64,000 nucleotides of DNA from Smallanthus sonchifolius (taxonomy: Eukaryota > Streptophyta > Magnoliopsida > Asterales > Asteraceae). The translations under genes and the position numbers were made by a program. The stretch lies in contig JAKNSE010000037.1 in NCBI GenBank assembly GCA_023525975.1, positions 978,501-1,042,500 of the forward strand, given 5' to 3'. Positions 33,919 to 44,250 of this stretch are shown one piece after another. The notes beneath the pieces were generated by a model, which did no database searches, was not told where the DNA came from, and worked only from the letters and a program-made list of their open reading frames with translations. The stretch's first letter is position 1, and the number at the start of each line of letters is the position of its first letter.

Positions 33919-34541
33919 CCTTATGGGGGAGTGACACGTGTCACTTAAAAAAATTAATTCATTTACACCCCTCGTACTATATATAATATACGTTTTTAAG
34001 CCGTTTAATTTTCTAATAATTTCGTTTTTCTGTAATAACTTTCGTTTGTTAATTTTTTTTTTATAAATTGAAAACGTATATTTCTTGTTTTTTTTCAACG
34101 TTCTGGCATAACTTTTTTTATAAAGTATTTTTTATGGTATCGTACGCTATAGCGAGTCTACATATATTTTAGCCTCGCAAACGAGTCGAACGGATAACGA
34201 TCATGCCCTCGCCGTGTAGCTAGGGGGAATCATTTTAGCCACTCATATTATATATAATATACGTTTTTAATCCGTTTAGTTTTCTATTAATTCTGTTTTT
34301 CTGTGATAACTTTCGTTCATTAGCTTTTTTTAAAAACAGAATGGTCGATTTTCTTTAGTTTTTTTTTCTAAACTTTCAGGTATAAATTTTATTAAAAACG
34401 GAGTTGTATTCAAATTCGAGTTATATTTTGGTATCATACAATATAGCGAGTCTGTGTTCCGACGTAAGTTTTCTCCATTCAAACGAGTCGAACTGATAAC
34501 GACCAGCCTCCCGCAGCGTAGCACGGGTGAAAAAAATCTAG
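33919..34541 (+). mobile_element. Helitron-family repeats, 3' end with hairpin and CTAG
   Basis: Two copies of a core (ACTATATATAATATACGTTTT...TTTCGTTTTTCTG) start at 33977 and 34244. The right end has an imperfect hairpin (CCCGCAGCGTAGCACGGG) then CTAG|T at 34538-34542. The same core recurs at 34851, 35316 and 38510, so this is a local family. The 5' ends are not fixed. Confidence 0.55.
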
Positions 34542-35166
34542 TTAGAATGATAACGCATTATTCTCTTTTTTATTGATTAACATTGTGAAATGAACGATAA
34601 CAATAGTGATGTTGTTATTGATTAACATTATGAAATGAACAGTAACAATAGTGATGTACAAGTTTGAAAGCTTAATGTATAAATGGTTTACTTTATCTTC
34701 TCAGATGATGGCAGGTACCTCCCAAATGCCATGTTTCTCCGTCCCATATTTTATTTTATTTTATTTTATATTAAAAACATTATGAATTAAACAGTAACTT
34801 TTTTAATTTTTTTAATTTTGGTCCAATTTTTTTTTTCACTCTCATACTTTTGTATAATATACGTTTTTAACCCGTTTCATTTTCTAATGATTTCGTTATC
34901 TATAATAACTTTCGCTTATTATTATTTTTTTTAAATGAACTGTGCGGCTGTCTTTAGTTTTTTGTTATTGCCGTTATTGGTATTATCGGAGCCGGTATTG
35001 GTATTGGCTTTTATGCTTTCGACGAGACAAAAATAATATCATTGCTGGTTTTGGTATTATCGGAACGAGCATCGGTATGCGCTTCTACGGTTTTTAACGA
35101 TCTGCATTACGCGGGAAAAAAAGACCAAACTCCCGCCGCGAACTGCGGGGACAAAAAAAAAACTAG
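34542..35166 (+). mobile_element. Second Helitron-family copy
   Basis: It contains the shared core at 34851, GGTATTATCGGA repeats at 34990-35070, a hairpin CCCGC...GCGGG at 35132-35149 and CTAG|T at 35163-35167. A ~45-bp direct repeat (TGATTAACATT.TGAAATGAAC) is at 34575 and 34618. The left boundary is unknown, so the start given is only the end of the preceding copy. Confidence 0.5.
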
Positions 35167-35699
35167 TTATACTAAACAAAGAGTAAAGTTTGAACAGTAA
35201 AATTCTTTTGGTTTTTTTTTTTCATTTTTAACCCTTATATTATACTAAACAAAGAGCAATGTTTGAACAGTAAAATTCTTTTGTTTTTTTATTTTTTTTC
35301 ATTTTTAACCCTTATACTATATATAATATACGTTTTTAGATTGTTTCATTTTCTATTAATTTCGTTTTCCTTTAATAACTTTCGTTCGTTAACTTTTTTT
35401 AAAATACGGAGTGCGCGACTTTTTTTTGTTTTTTTTTTCAACGTTTTGATATTTTTTTTTTAAACAGCGTTTAATTCAAAATCGAGTTTTTTTCCCGTTA
35501 GTGTCGTTACTGTTGTTGTACCGTTACAAGTCGAACCTATTATGAGCGAACGCATTTTAAATTAAAAGTAATAAAACTACCGACTTCAATTCTCTCTAGC
35601 TAGAATGAGTAACTTGGTGTAATTTGTATTTTATGAGCCGTCTATCTTAATATTGTTGGCACTTCCTATCTTTATATTCGTTCTTTTAGCATGATTTAT
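35167..35699. repeat. Tandem duplication and another Helitron-family core
   Basis: A 71-bp unit (TATACTAAACAAAGAG.AA.GTTTGAACAG) is repeated at 35169 and 35240. The Helitron-family core follows at 35316. No gene. Confidence 0.5.
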
Positions 35700-35820
35700 T
35701 GGGGTTGGTGGTCTAATGGTAAAGGAAAATCCTCTTGAAACATTAATGGTTGAAAAAGTCATGGTTTCAAGTCGCACTCCTAGAAGATTAAAGAATTTTT
35801 TTTTTTTTTTTTTTTTTTTG
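35700..35820 (+). mobile_element. tRNA-derived SINE with T-rich tail
   Basis: An A box TGGTCTAATGG at 35709-35719 fits TRGYNNARNGG fully. A B-box-like GGTTTCAAGTC is at 35763-35773. The unit ends in a run of about 23 T. This is the pol III promoter layout of plant SINEs. It shares AGGAAAA.CCTCTT between the boxes with the SINE at 40640. TSD not found. Confidence 0.6.
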
Positions 35821-36131
35821 GATAAAGTGGCATTGCCCCGGAAAATAGAGATTAAAGAAATTTGGTTATTGAAAAGGGTGAAGTTATTTCTAAATATCTT
35901 AAAACCCGCATGAGTGATATGCATTAAAAGTATACATCATTTATAGACTATCACAACATAACCATAAACTAAATAATAGATATTTCAAACTGGCCAAACC
36001 GGCCAACTTACTTCGGTTTGACAATTTGGTAGGTTTCAATGCTTTATGGATGATTTTGACATTATTAATAGCCCCAACACTCTCTGTCCCTCACCTCCCA
36101 AGTAACTTCCATTCTTGCAGATCTTATTTTA

Positions 36132-36630
36132 ATGGCATCTACTTCATCCTCTAGTGTCATGCCTTCTAATTCCAGTGATAAAGCTTGCAGCTATGATGTC
36201 TTTCTAAGCTTTAGAGGTGAAGATACTCGAGATTCTTTTACGGCTTATCTATACGATCGATTAATTCAAGCAGGAATTTCAACCTTTATAGATTATGAGG
36301 AATCAAGAAAGGTGAAGAACTGCAAGCTGAATTTAAACAAGCAATTAATGAATCTAATGGTTCAATAATTGTATTGTCAAAAAATTATCCAACTTCCACT
36401 TGGTGCCTTCATGAGCTTCTGCTCATCCTCAAGCAAAGGAGGGAGTGCAATCATTTTGTTCTTCCTGTCTTTTATCACGTTGAGCCCACAGATGTTAGGA
36501 AACGAAATGGAAGTTTTGCCATAGAAGCCAAACCTTCTTCAAGGTGGACACATCAGAACGTTAACCAGTGGAGGACGGCTCTTACGCAGGTTGCGGATTT
36601 GTCCGGCGAGGTTGTTTCCCTTGCTTCCGG
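36132..36630 (+). CDS. TNL exon 1: TIR domain, frameshifted
   Basis: The ATG at 36132 gives a Ser-rich leader and then YDVFLSFRGEDTRDSF (TIR box 1) and AGISTFIDYEE. After about 36302 the frame must shift by one to read QAINESNGSIIVLSKNY (box 2), STWCLHELLLIL with the catalytic Glu, and LPVFYHVEPTDVR (box 3). The lesion lies at the BB-loop. The exon ends ...EVVSLASG with donor GTACGG at 36631, in phase 2. Without correction translation stops near 36368 after about 78 residues. Confidence 0.85.
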
Positions 36631-37351
36631 GTACGGTTCTTTGGCTCTTAGAAAATTTAATCACTAATTTTAAGCTCCAACCATATTTTGATCTCTACTA
36701 CAAAGTGAAAATGACAAAACGGGTCAAAACAAGTTTGGTTCGATGCGGGTTATGAATAAAATGGGTTTGAGTCAAAACGGGTTATTTAAAAAAAAACGTT
36801 ATCAATTTGCTTCATGTTAAAATAAGTTCCGACCAAAATCGTCTCGGGGTAAAATGAGTCGTTTTAGAAAAACTAAATATTATTTAATTAGAAAGTTTTA
36901 TAAGAGTGGCATACTTTAAATTCGCTTTAAAACGAGCTCACCAAAATGGTCTAGGTGATTCTTATACATCATGTTAACTTAAAAAGTTAACTTGCTATGT
37001 TTTTCTATGGCTACGGCTACGGCTGGAGCGGCGGTGGCGGTGGCAGTTGTGTCTGTGTCGACAGTGGTGACGGTGGTGGAGATGTCAAAGATGGTGGAGG
37101 TGTCGTGGTGGCGGCGACAATGACGATGAGGTGGAGGTGGTGCTATCGTGGTGGTGTCAGCCACGATGAGTAGGTGTAAGTAAGGGGTGCAAACGAGCCG
37201 AGCCGAGCCGAACCCAAAATCGTCTATGCTCGAGCTCGGAACGCGTAACTTAAGATAATACAATATCCAACTCGGGTTGTGAATAGCTTTTGAAACTCGA
37301 TGTGGGTTTGGCTCGTTTATTATTTATTAATTATTTTAATTTACTATTTTT

Positions 37352-38425
37352 TATAAATGTTTATGTATACATATATTTATAATTACAGTACTTATATATT
37401 AAATAACATATATTATTTAATTATTTTTATTATAATTTTATATACAATAATAATTATCATATAAATATATTTATTTAATGTATCCCCCACCCTTTCTTTT
37501 TCTCTTCATAATCTTATTTTACTTCTTTTCTTTCATTTTTTTAAAATATGAAAATCGGAAACACAACGTTCATCACAAAAAAAAATAGAAGAAACAGTTG
37601 GCTTTTTACACTTTTATTTAATCATTAAGAATTTTTAATATAATAAACCCAATCCTCTATTTTTTTATAATTGTTTATGTATACATATATTTATAGAGGG
37701 AAGTTCATTTCAGAGCAAACAAATTTTGTGAGAACAAAAAGAACAAACCTAAATCGTTTATTTTTTTTATCAATGGTAAAAATAAATTAATATTTTTTTA
37801 CTTTCACATACAAATATGTATGTTTATGCACATAAAAAACCATTAAATTAGTTTTTTTTCATATGTTTATATATATTTAAAAGTTTCCTACACATGCGTA
37901 GATTATGTGTAGGTAAAAAACCTACACATGTGCAGGAATGTATATAAACGAAATTTGTTCATACTTTTTGTTTGAATTTCATAAAAAACGAATAAACATT
38001 ACATTTATAACATTTTCAAGTATTTTAAAACTTTTTAAAATTAAAAAAATGAATGATTTATTTTGTTGTGCGTGTTCTCGCAATATTTACTGTTCTAAAT
38101 TGAACTCTCCCCTTTATTTATAATTATAGTACTTATGTATTAAATAACACATATTATTTAATTATTTTTATCATAATTTTATATACAATAATAATTATCA
38201 TATAAATATAATTTTTTAATATATCCCGCCACCCTTTCTTTTTCTCTTCATAATCTTATTTTACTTCTTTTCTATCATTTATTAAACTCGGAAACACATC
38301 GTTCATCACAAACAGAAAAAAGTAGAAAAAACAATTGGCTTTTTACTAGCACATGACCGACTCTTTTATTTAATCAATAAGAATTTTAAATACAATAAAC
38401 ACAATTCTCTATTCCCCAAATACTC
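37352..38425. repeat. ~310-bp tandem duplication, second unit split by a MITE
   Basis: Unit 1 is about 37352-37664. Unit 2 runs from 37665 and, after the MITE at 37696-38113, on to about 38425. Shared tracts include TATACAATAATAATTATCAT and CCCTTTCTTTTTCTCTTCAT. Divergence is modest by eye. A short relative of the unit's end recurs at 40545-40620. Confidence 0.65.
37696..38113. mobile_element. MULE-type MITE with ~9-bp TSD
   Basis: Imperfect inverted ends (GAGGGAAGTTCATTTCAGAG and, complementary, GGGGAGAGTTCAATTTAGAA) also share TGTGAGAACA/TGCGAGAACA further in. Flanks are ATATTTATA (37687-37695) and TTATTTATA (38114-38122), eight of nine. A palindrome TAGGTAAAAAACCTA lies near 37910. No transposase. 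Confidence 0.68.
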
Positions 38426-38509
38426 ATTTAGTAAACCAACATTATACCTTCAATTTTTTTATAATTACTAAATAAACCCTTAACTTTCTAATACTTTTAT
38501 TTAATCCCC

Positions 38510-39284
38510 TGTACTATATATATGGCATGTTTTTAACCCCAATTACTTTTTTTACTAAATTTTATTTTCTCTAATAGTTTTCGTTCGTTAACATTTTTTT
38601 AGACTAAGTTTTATTTTCTCCAATAACTTTCATCCATTAACTTTTTATTAAATCGTTAAATATAACTTTTAGGTGTCGTTGGTTATATCGATTGTTGGTA
38701 AGGTGCTAATACCTAGAATAATGAGACCGACACCGACTAAAGAACGTCGGTACCGTTGTATAATTGTCTTTGTTAATAATTTTTTTAACGAGTTTGTCGT
38801 TTCAATATTAAAATTTGTTTACATCTCAATGCTAATTTTATACGTTTTTTGTGCTTAATCACGTTAATGTGACCGTCTGGTTTAATAATAAACCTCCAAC
38901 TTTCTTCATTTTCATATACTACCCCTCACCTTTCTAAATTTTAAACATATACTCTTAAGTTTACCCCTCAAATTTCGTTTCTTTTTCTTTTACTTTTTTT
39001 TATATTTGTTTAGTTTTTCTATTTTTATTTTGTTTTTGTTTAACGAATTTGTCGTTTCAATGTTAACTTCTATTGGCATCGCAACTTATCTATATTTTGA
39101 TCTCCAGAACTGAGTCGTGGCAACTTCATACGTTTCTTTTATGTACTTAGTCACGTTATTTTCGTCGCCGCAACACGCGTAACGAGGTTCGCAAACACGT
39201 TGCATCGCGTGGGCTTTAGTTATATACTTAAACACGTTAATGTCACCGTACAGTCCTGCCGCAACACGCGGTCATATTTTCTAG
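38510..39284 (+). mobile_element. Helitron-family copy in TNL intron 1
   Basis: It shares the ACTATATATA...TTTTCGTTCGTTAAC core with 33977-35400. It ends in a hairpin CCGCAACACGCGG (39259-39271) followed by CTAG|T at 39281-39285. The left boundary is uncertain. No Rep-helicase coding. Confidence 0.55.
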
Positions 39285-39596
39285 TTTATACTTAATTACC
39301 ATCATATCTAATGATTATTTTAGCTACATAAATAAACCCTCTTCGGGTGGAGAAGGTATAACCCCTTCAACCTCTAAGTATATTAAGAACTACTCAATCA
39401 ACACACGTCATGCTATGTCACATCATTTAAACCCCTAAGTACCTTAAACACAAGGGGTGGGAACCCCTAACTACCCTAGCCTTTTTTTTAATTAAAATTT
39501 TTAAAAATAAATAAAATAATTAAACATAATTTTCATTATAAATAAAATACATTCAACTTAAAATTAAGATTAAAAAGTTCATTAAAAATAAATACT

Positions 39597-40300
39597 ACTC
39601 TTCGTCGTCCGAAACCGCGATATCCAAGTTTGCAGCAATGTGTTTCAAAAGATCAAATTTAAGTTTAGAATGTGTGTTTTGATCCAACAACTCCAAAATT
39701 ATATTATCGCCAATCACTTCATCATCGGTCGGAGGATCGGGAATGTACACCAGTGATATGACATTCCCGTCATTTTTTTAAAATCATATTGTGTAATATA
39801 AGGCTTGCGTACATCTGATTTCGTATCTTCTCGCGTTTCGTCGCATGGGTCAGCCGTTGAATAATACCCATTTAAATTTTAAAACACCAAAAACTCGTTC
39901 AACATCTTTTCTTGATGACTCTTGCACTTTTAAAAAAAAAACCTTGATGTTGGTGGAATAAGAATAAGATTTGACAAAAGTTGACCAAGCAGGGTAAATC
40001 CCATCGGCCAGGTAATAAGCATGCTTGTATTGTCGACCGTTAACCTGAAATGGACACCTATAAGAGGTTTCATGCATCTCGTTAGTAAAAAGTGGAGATT
40101 GATTGAGAACATTGATGTCATTGTTCGAACTAACATCCCCAAGGTACACATGCTAAAACCATAAATCATGTGACCCCACCGCTTCGAGCATGATCGTTTG
40201 GTATTGGTGATCACCTCGGTGATATTATACTTGCAAACGCGTTGGGCAATTTCTTCAAACCCAATGCGTACAGTCGATGCTACCGAGCATCCCTAGATTA
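39597..40300 (-). pseudogene. PIF/Harbinger transposase fragment
   Basis: The minus strand reads GMLGSIDC near 40290, then SSNNDINVLNQSPLF, YYLADGIYPAWSTFVKSY and ESSRKDVERVFGVLKFKW. A C-terminal tail with PDPPTDDEVIGDN ends in an acidic SDDEE near 39600. These are the DDE nuclease motifs of plant PIF/Harbinger transposases. The N-terminal half is missing beyond 40300, stops and frameshifts are present, and no partner Myb-like ORF is seen. The fragment sits in antisense inside TNL intron 1. A left terminus may lie near 39440 (CAAGGGGTGGGAACC), unproven. Confidence 0.8.
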
Positions 40301-40639
40301 ATGTCATGTCTACTTTCATGTGCATCGTACAAAAGATAGCCAACGGAAGCCCAATTTGTAAAGGTCTTGAGATAAACGATGAAACCAAGCACATGGATCC
40401 GTTTTTAGCCCAATATGTCACAACGGCTACTGATTTATCGACTCCAAATCAGACTCTCAAAACCCCAACTCTCATACCAATTGATGGCACAGACCCTTAA
40501 TCACCAACTTTGAAGAAAAAAAAAGAAACAATCGTCTTTTTACCAACACAATGATCGAATCTTTTATTTAATCAATAAACACTTAAAGTACAATAAAGCC
40601 TATCCTCTATTTATAATAAAGTCAATAATTAATCACCAT

Positions 40640-40742
40640 GATATCTTTTTTTGAATTGAAAATTCATTTAGTGGGACTTGAACCCCGGACTTTTTGTGAT
40701 TTAAGAGGCTTTTCCTCTGTCACTAGGCTACAATCCCCAATG
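40640..40742 (-). mobile_element. tRNA-derived SINE
   Basis: On the minus strand an A box TAGCCTAGTGA (40730-40720) and a perfect B box GGTTCAAGTCC (40684-40674) have tRNA-like spacing. A short A-rich tail follows. The box-to-box segment (GAGGAAAAGCCTCTTAAAT) resembles the SINE at 35700, so both are one family. Confidence 0.65.
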
Positions 40743-40845
40743 GTAATCACCTGATATCTAATGTCTCTGTAAGGAAACATGAATAAACCCCCTTAAAATA
40801 AACCTTATCAAATACTAAACAATCTATATCTATACTACCTAATAA

Positions 40846-41380
40846 AACAGTAACTATTGTTGCCACATGACACTATTCAACGCCTCCTCTGCCTACTTTT
40901 CCCCCCTAATTATTCCCCTAACAATTTTTTCTTTTTTTATACAGTATATTTTTGGAAGTTTCATTGACTTAAATAGAAAATTAATTGATAAACAATCACA
41001 TAAATGAATTGGAATTAAACCGGCTAATTGTAACGACCCTTTAAAACTTTCCTCTATGCACGGAAAATTATAAATTTGAATAAATCTTATATTAAAATAA
41101 TAAAAAAATAATTAAAAAAATGTGATGAAAATATTTAACTATATTCTCTATTACCCATAGTCTACGGAAATACCAACAAAACTTATCATTATTGTTCCAT
41201 TTTAATCACATATAAGAATAAAAAAATCAATTTCATAGTGGAGTAATAAAAAGTTAATTGCATCTAGGAATATATATTTTATTACTAAAGACATATTTAT
41301 TTTATTACTAAAAGACATATTTATTTTATTACTAAATATATAATATTATATTTATTCAACCGGGTAATACACGTGATTCT
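40846..41380 (+). mobile_element. Possible degenerate Helitron at the end of intron 1
   Basis: TCTATACTACCTAATAAAAC at 40849 resembles Helitron 5' ends. CCGGGTAATACACGTGATTCTAA near 41359-41381 resembles a degenerate 3' hairpin and CTRR end. The base after the end is C, not T, so the call is weak. A 27-bp unit with ACATATTTATTTTATTACTA is duplicated at 41288 and 41315. Confidence 0.35.
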
Positions 41381-41604
41381 AACCTACTACCAAATAAAAC
41401 AATTACCAAAATTAATAATAACCCTAAAACTGACTCCACAAAATAAACCGATCCATTTGACCTGTGAACAAACCCAATTAATTCCAACAAAACTACTACT
41501 TTGCTTTTAAAATTTTTGTTTTTATATAGTCTTCTTATTCAAAATATCAAAGAATCTCTAAATGTTATCCCATGAACATCTTTACTTTTGTTGTGTTCTT
41601 GCAG

Positions 41605-42706
41605 GCCTGAAACAAGCATTTTGAAGAAAATTGTAGATACAATTTACGAAAAATTAGGTCCCAAAGATATTGGCCTCCCACTCAATATAACAGGGATGGC
41701 CACTCGTTATGAGGACATCAATTCCTGGTTAGATAAGTGCAATCTCGAATTTTTAGCAATTTACGGTATGGGTGGAAGTGGCAAGACAACATTGGCCAAA
41801 TATATATACGACTCAAATCATAAATCTTTTGAATATGTGAGCTTTATCGAAAACATTGGTAGTAGTTGCGAAAAACCCAATGATTTACTTAAACTGCAGG
41901 AACAACTCCTTAAAGATATTTTAGGGGGGAAAAAAAGAAAAATACCGGGTGTTTCTCGAGGTACTTGTATGATTGAGCATGCCTTGCAAATGAAAAGGGC
42001 ACTCATTGTTCTCGATGACATTGTCGAACATAGCCAGTTAGTTACTTTACTAGGAACCGGGAAGATTAATGTACATAGCAAGATTATTATTACAACCAGG
42101 GAAAATACAAATAATTGGTTTGACTCGTCATGTTGGAGATGTCAACAGTACGAAATGAAATTATTGAATGATGAAGAATCATCAGAGCTTTTATGTCGTC
42201 ATGCTTTTGGATCCAAAAATCCCATGGCGGGATTTAAGGACCTTGTTCTACAGGCTATACAATACTGTGAAGGCAATCCACTAGCTCTTGAAGTGTTGGG
42301 CTCATCTATGTTCAAGAACACTACCATCTCCTATTGGAGAAGTCAATTGAAATTATTGGAAAAAGATATACATTCTAGAATTCAAGGTGTACTCGAAAGG
42401 AGCTACATGTCTTTGCCATATAATTCTGAGAAAGAGTTGTTTTTGCATATTGCTTGTTTCTTTATTGGCAAAGACGTGGATTATGTTGTAAAGATATTGG
42501 AGCCTGACTACTCAGCAACATCCGGGATACAAACCCTGATTAAGAGATGTCTTCTTTCTGTTTCGCCAAACAAAAAACTCATTATGCATAGATTGCTTCA
42601 AGAGATGGGGAAGAACATAGTCTGTCAAGAATCAACGAAGTTCCCTGAAAAACGTAGTAGAGTCTGGCTTAGTAGCGACTCTTATAGGATATTGAGCAAA
42701 GGAAAG
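41605..42706 (+). CDS. TNL exon 2: NB-ARC domain
   Basis: It starts PETSILKKIVDTIYEKLG and carries P-loop GMGGSGKTTLAK (about 41768), kinase-2 ALIVLDDI (about 42000), RNBS-B KIIITTREN, GLPL-type CEGNPLALEVLGSS and RNBS-D-like ELFLHIACFFIGKD. The MHD position reads MHRLLQEMGKNIV (42587), so Asp is Arg. It binds and exchanges ADP/ATP as the receptor's switch. 367 residues and no internal stop. Donor GTAAGA at 42707, phase 0. Confidence 0.92.
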
Positions 42707-42803
42707 GTAAGATGTTATATCTGTATATTTAAGCCTTTTGTAATTTCACTTTTCCTCCTCTTATTCGTCTAACTTTCTATAGTTCCATATCTTTTTCTTG
42801 AAG

Positions 42804-42872
42804 GGTTCAAAAAAGATAGAAGGTTTAGTACTAGACATGAGAATGCTATCAGAAGAGAATTCTGTACTCAAG
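42804..42872 (+). CDS. TNL exon 3: ARC2-LRR linker
   Basis: This 69-bp exon reads GSKKIEGLVLDMRMLSEENS and then VLK, the conserved linker (KIEGLVLDM) seen between NB-ARC and LRR in TNLs. Acceptor TTCTTGAAG and donor GTAATA; phase 0 on both sides. Confidence 0.85.
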
Positions 42873-43116
42873 GTAATATAGAACAAGTAAAAAATCCAAA
42901 TTTTGGCTTTTAACTCTTTAAATGGCAAGCTCTTTTGGTCTACGTGGTGAATTTGTTATAACAAGTAAAATGTTAAATAAGTGCACATGACATGCCTGTG
43001 TGCCATGTATAAAAATAAATAAATTTTGTTAAGTAGGAACAAAATGTGTTCCTTCGATACGTCCATATGCCCATGTGCATCAAACCTTACTAAGTCTCTT
43101 CATTCCTAATTTGCAG

Positions 43117-43353
43117 TCCTCACCCCTTAAAATAGGCCCACTTACAAAGATGGTTAATCTAAAATTGCTCCAGCTAAATTTTGTGGAGTTCAATGGATAC
43201 TTTGTGGACATGCAAAAATTGGTTTTTGGAGATTTAAGATGGCTATGTTGGCATGGATATAGGTTAAGATGGATACCCTCCAACTTAGACATGAGAAATC
43301 TGGTTGCTCTAGATTTGAGCTATAGCAAATTGTCAGAATTTAAACCCCCTACG
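43117..43353 (+). CDS. TNL exon 4: first LRRs
   Basis: It reads MVNLKLLQLNFVEFNGYF and then LRWLCWHGYRLRWIPSN and MRNLVALDLSYSKLSEF. These are the N-terminal leucine-rich repeats, including the LRWLCWHGYPL-type motif common in TNLs. Acceptor TTTGCAG at 43116, donor GTAGTG at 43354, 79 codons, phase 0. Confidence 0.88.
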
Positions 43354-43438
43354 GTAGTGTATCTAATATCTTCTTTTTTTCTTGATTTTTAGATATTTTT
43401 TTTAAACTATATGATATGAGCTATAACTTTCGCAACAG

Positions 43439-44170
43439 GTTCTTCATTCATTGCAGATTCTAAATCTTAAAGACTCGCACAATCTTATTGAAGTCAGCAA
43501 AATCTACAGGATCCCTAATCTTGAGACTTTAATTCTTTGGAACTGTTACAGTTTGGTTACAGTTTGTCAAACCATTGAAGATCTTACAAGTCTTTCATTA
43601 TTGAACATGACAGGGTGTAAAAAACTATTCAGACATATACGTCTGGTAGCAGCTTCTACTTCTAGTGGATCTGTTACTAAAAAACCAAGTTTTTCTTTCC
43701 CATTTTGGTTACATCGGTTATTCCTCAAAGACTGCAATCTTGAACGATCTGATTCTTTTCCTATGAGTTTCAGTGATCAATGTTATTTGCAGTACTTAAA
43801 TTTAGGCAATAGTCAATTCGAGTCCTTGCCTTGCTATGATCATCTGCAAAATCTCCGGGTTCTTGATCTGAGTTTTTGCTCTAGAATAAAATATCTTTTA
43901 TGCCTCCCTAGTACACTTGCTGAATTGTATGTATATGACTGTGAGTTACTCGAGAGAATAACTTTCCAATCACGTCGATTCACTTTGCAAGAGATTGGTT
44001 ATGAAGGTTGTATTAATTTGTATGAAATTGAAGGCTTTATCAGATTGGTACCAATATCTAAACTAGATGAAGCTGATTTGGGACACTTGGAGTGGCTAGA
44101 CCAATATATGTACTATGAGGTGTGCCTTGTTGGTGATGAGCTCACAGTAGGCAGAAGTTGTCATATTCAG
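43439..44170 (+). CDS. TNL exon 5: remaining LRRs
   Basis: Repeats such as LQILNLKDSHNLIEV, LETLILWNCYSL, LQYLNLGNSQFESLP and LRVLDLSFCSRIKYL run through to a final HIQ before donor GTAGGC. About eight LRRs over exons 4-5 is short for a TNL. 244 codons, no stop. This part usually sets recognition specificity. Confidence 0.88.
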
Positions 44171-44250
44171 GTAGGCTGTTTTCTCCGAAATACATCATTA
44201 ATACACCATCTACAAACTAATCATATAGACCTTCTGTTTGTGTGGCACAG

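Larger units (their letters stand above)
36631..41604 (+). other. TNL intron 1, ~5 kb, transposon-filled
   Basis: Donor GTACGG and acceptor TTCTTGCAG bound 4,974 bp, far longer than the usual TNL first intron of a few hundred bases. It holds GGT/GGC-rich simple repeats (37010-37190), the start of a GGGGTGCAAACGAGCC-type element (37194), a tandem duplication with a MITE, Helitron-family repeats, a PIF/Harbinger fragment and a SINE. Confidence 0.75.

Noticed and set aside
36979..37263. Minus frame rich in Thr/Ala/Val and His
   Set aside because: It is the complement of a GGT/GGC simple repeat; no gene signal.
37194..37340. GGGGTGCAAACGAGCCGAGCC terminus of a MITE
   Set aside because: The left end fits a known type but I found no matching right end or TSD, so no element was called.
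40674..40730. tRNA gene on the minus strand
   Set aside because: Pol III boxes are present but the cloverleaf arms do not pair and there is no acceptor stem; it fits a SINE better.
41040..41080. TGTAACGACCC start resembling a Tekay LTR
   Set aside because: Only about 40 bp look similar; no LTR end, TSD or interior follows.
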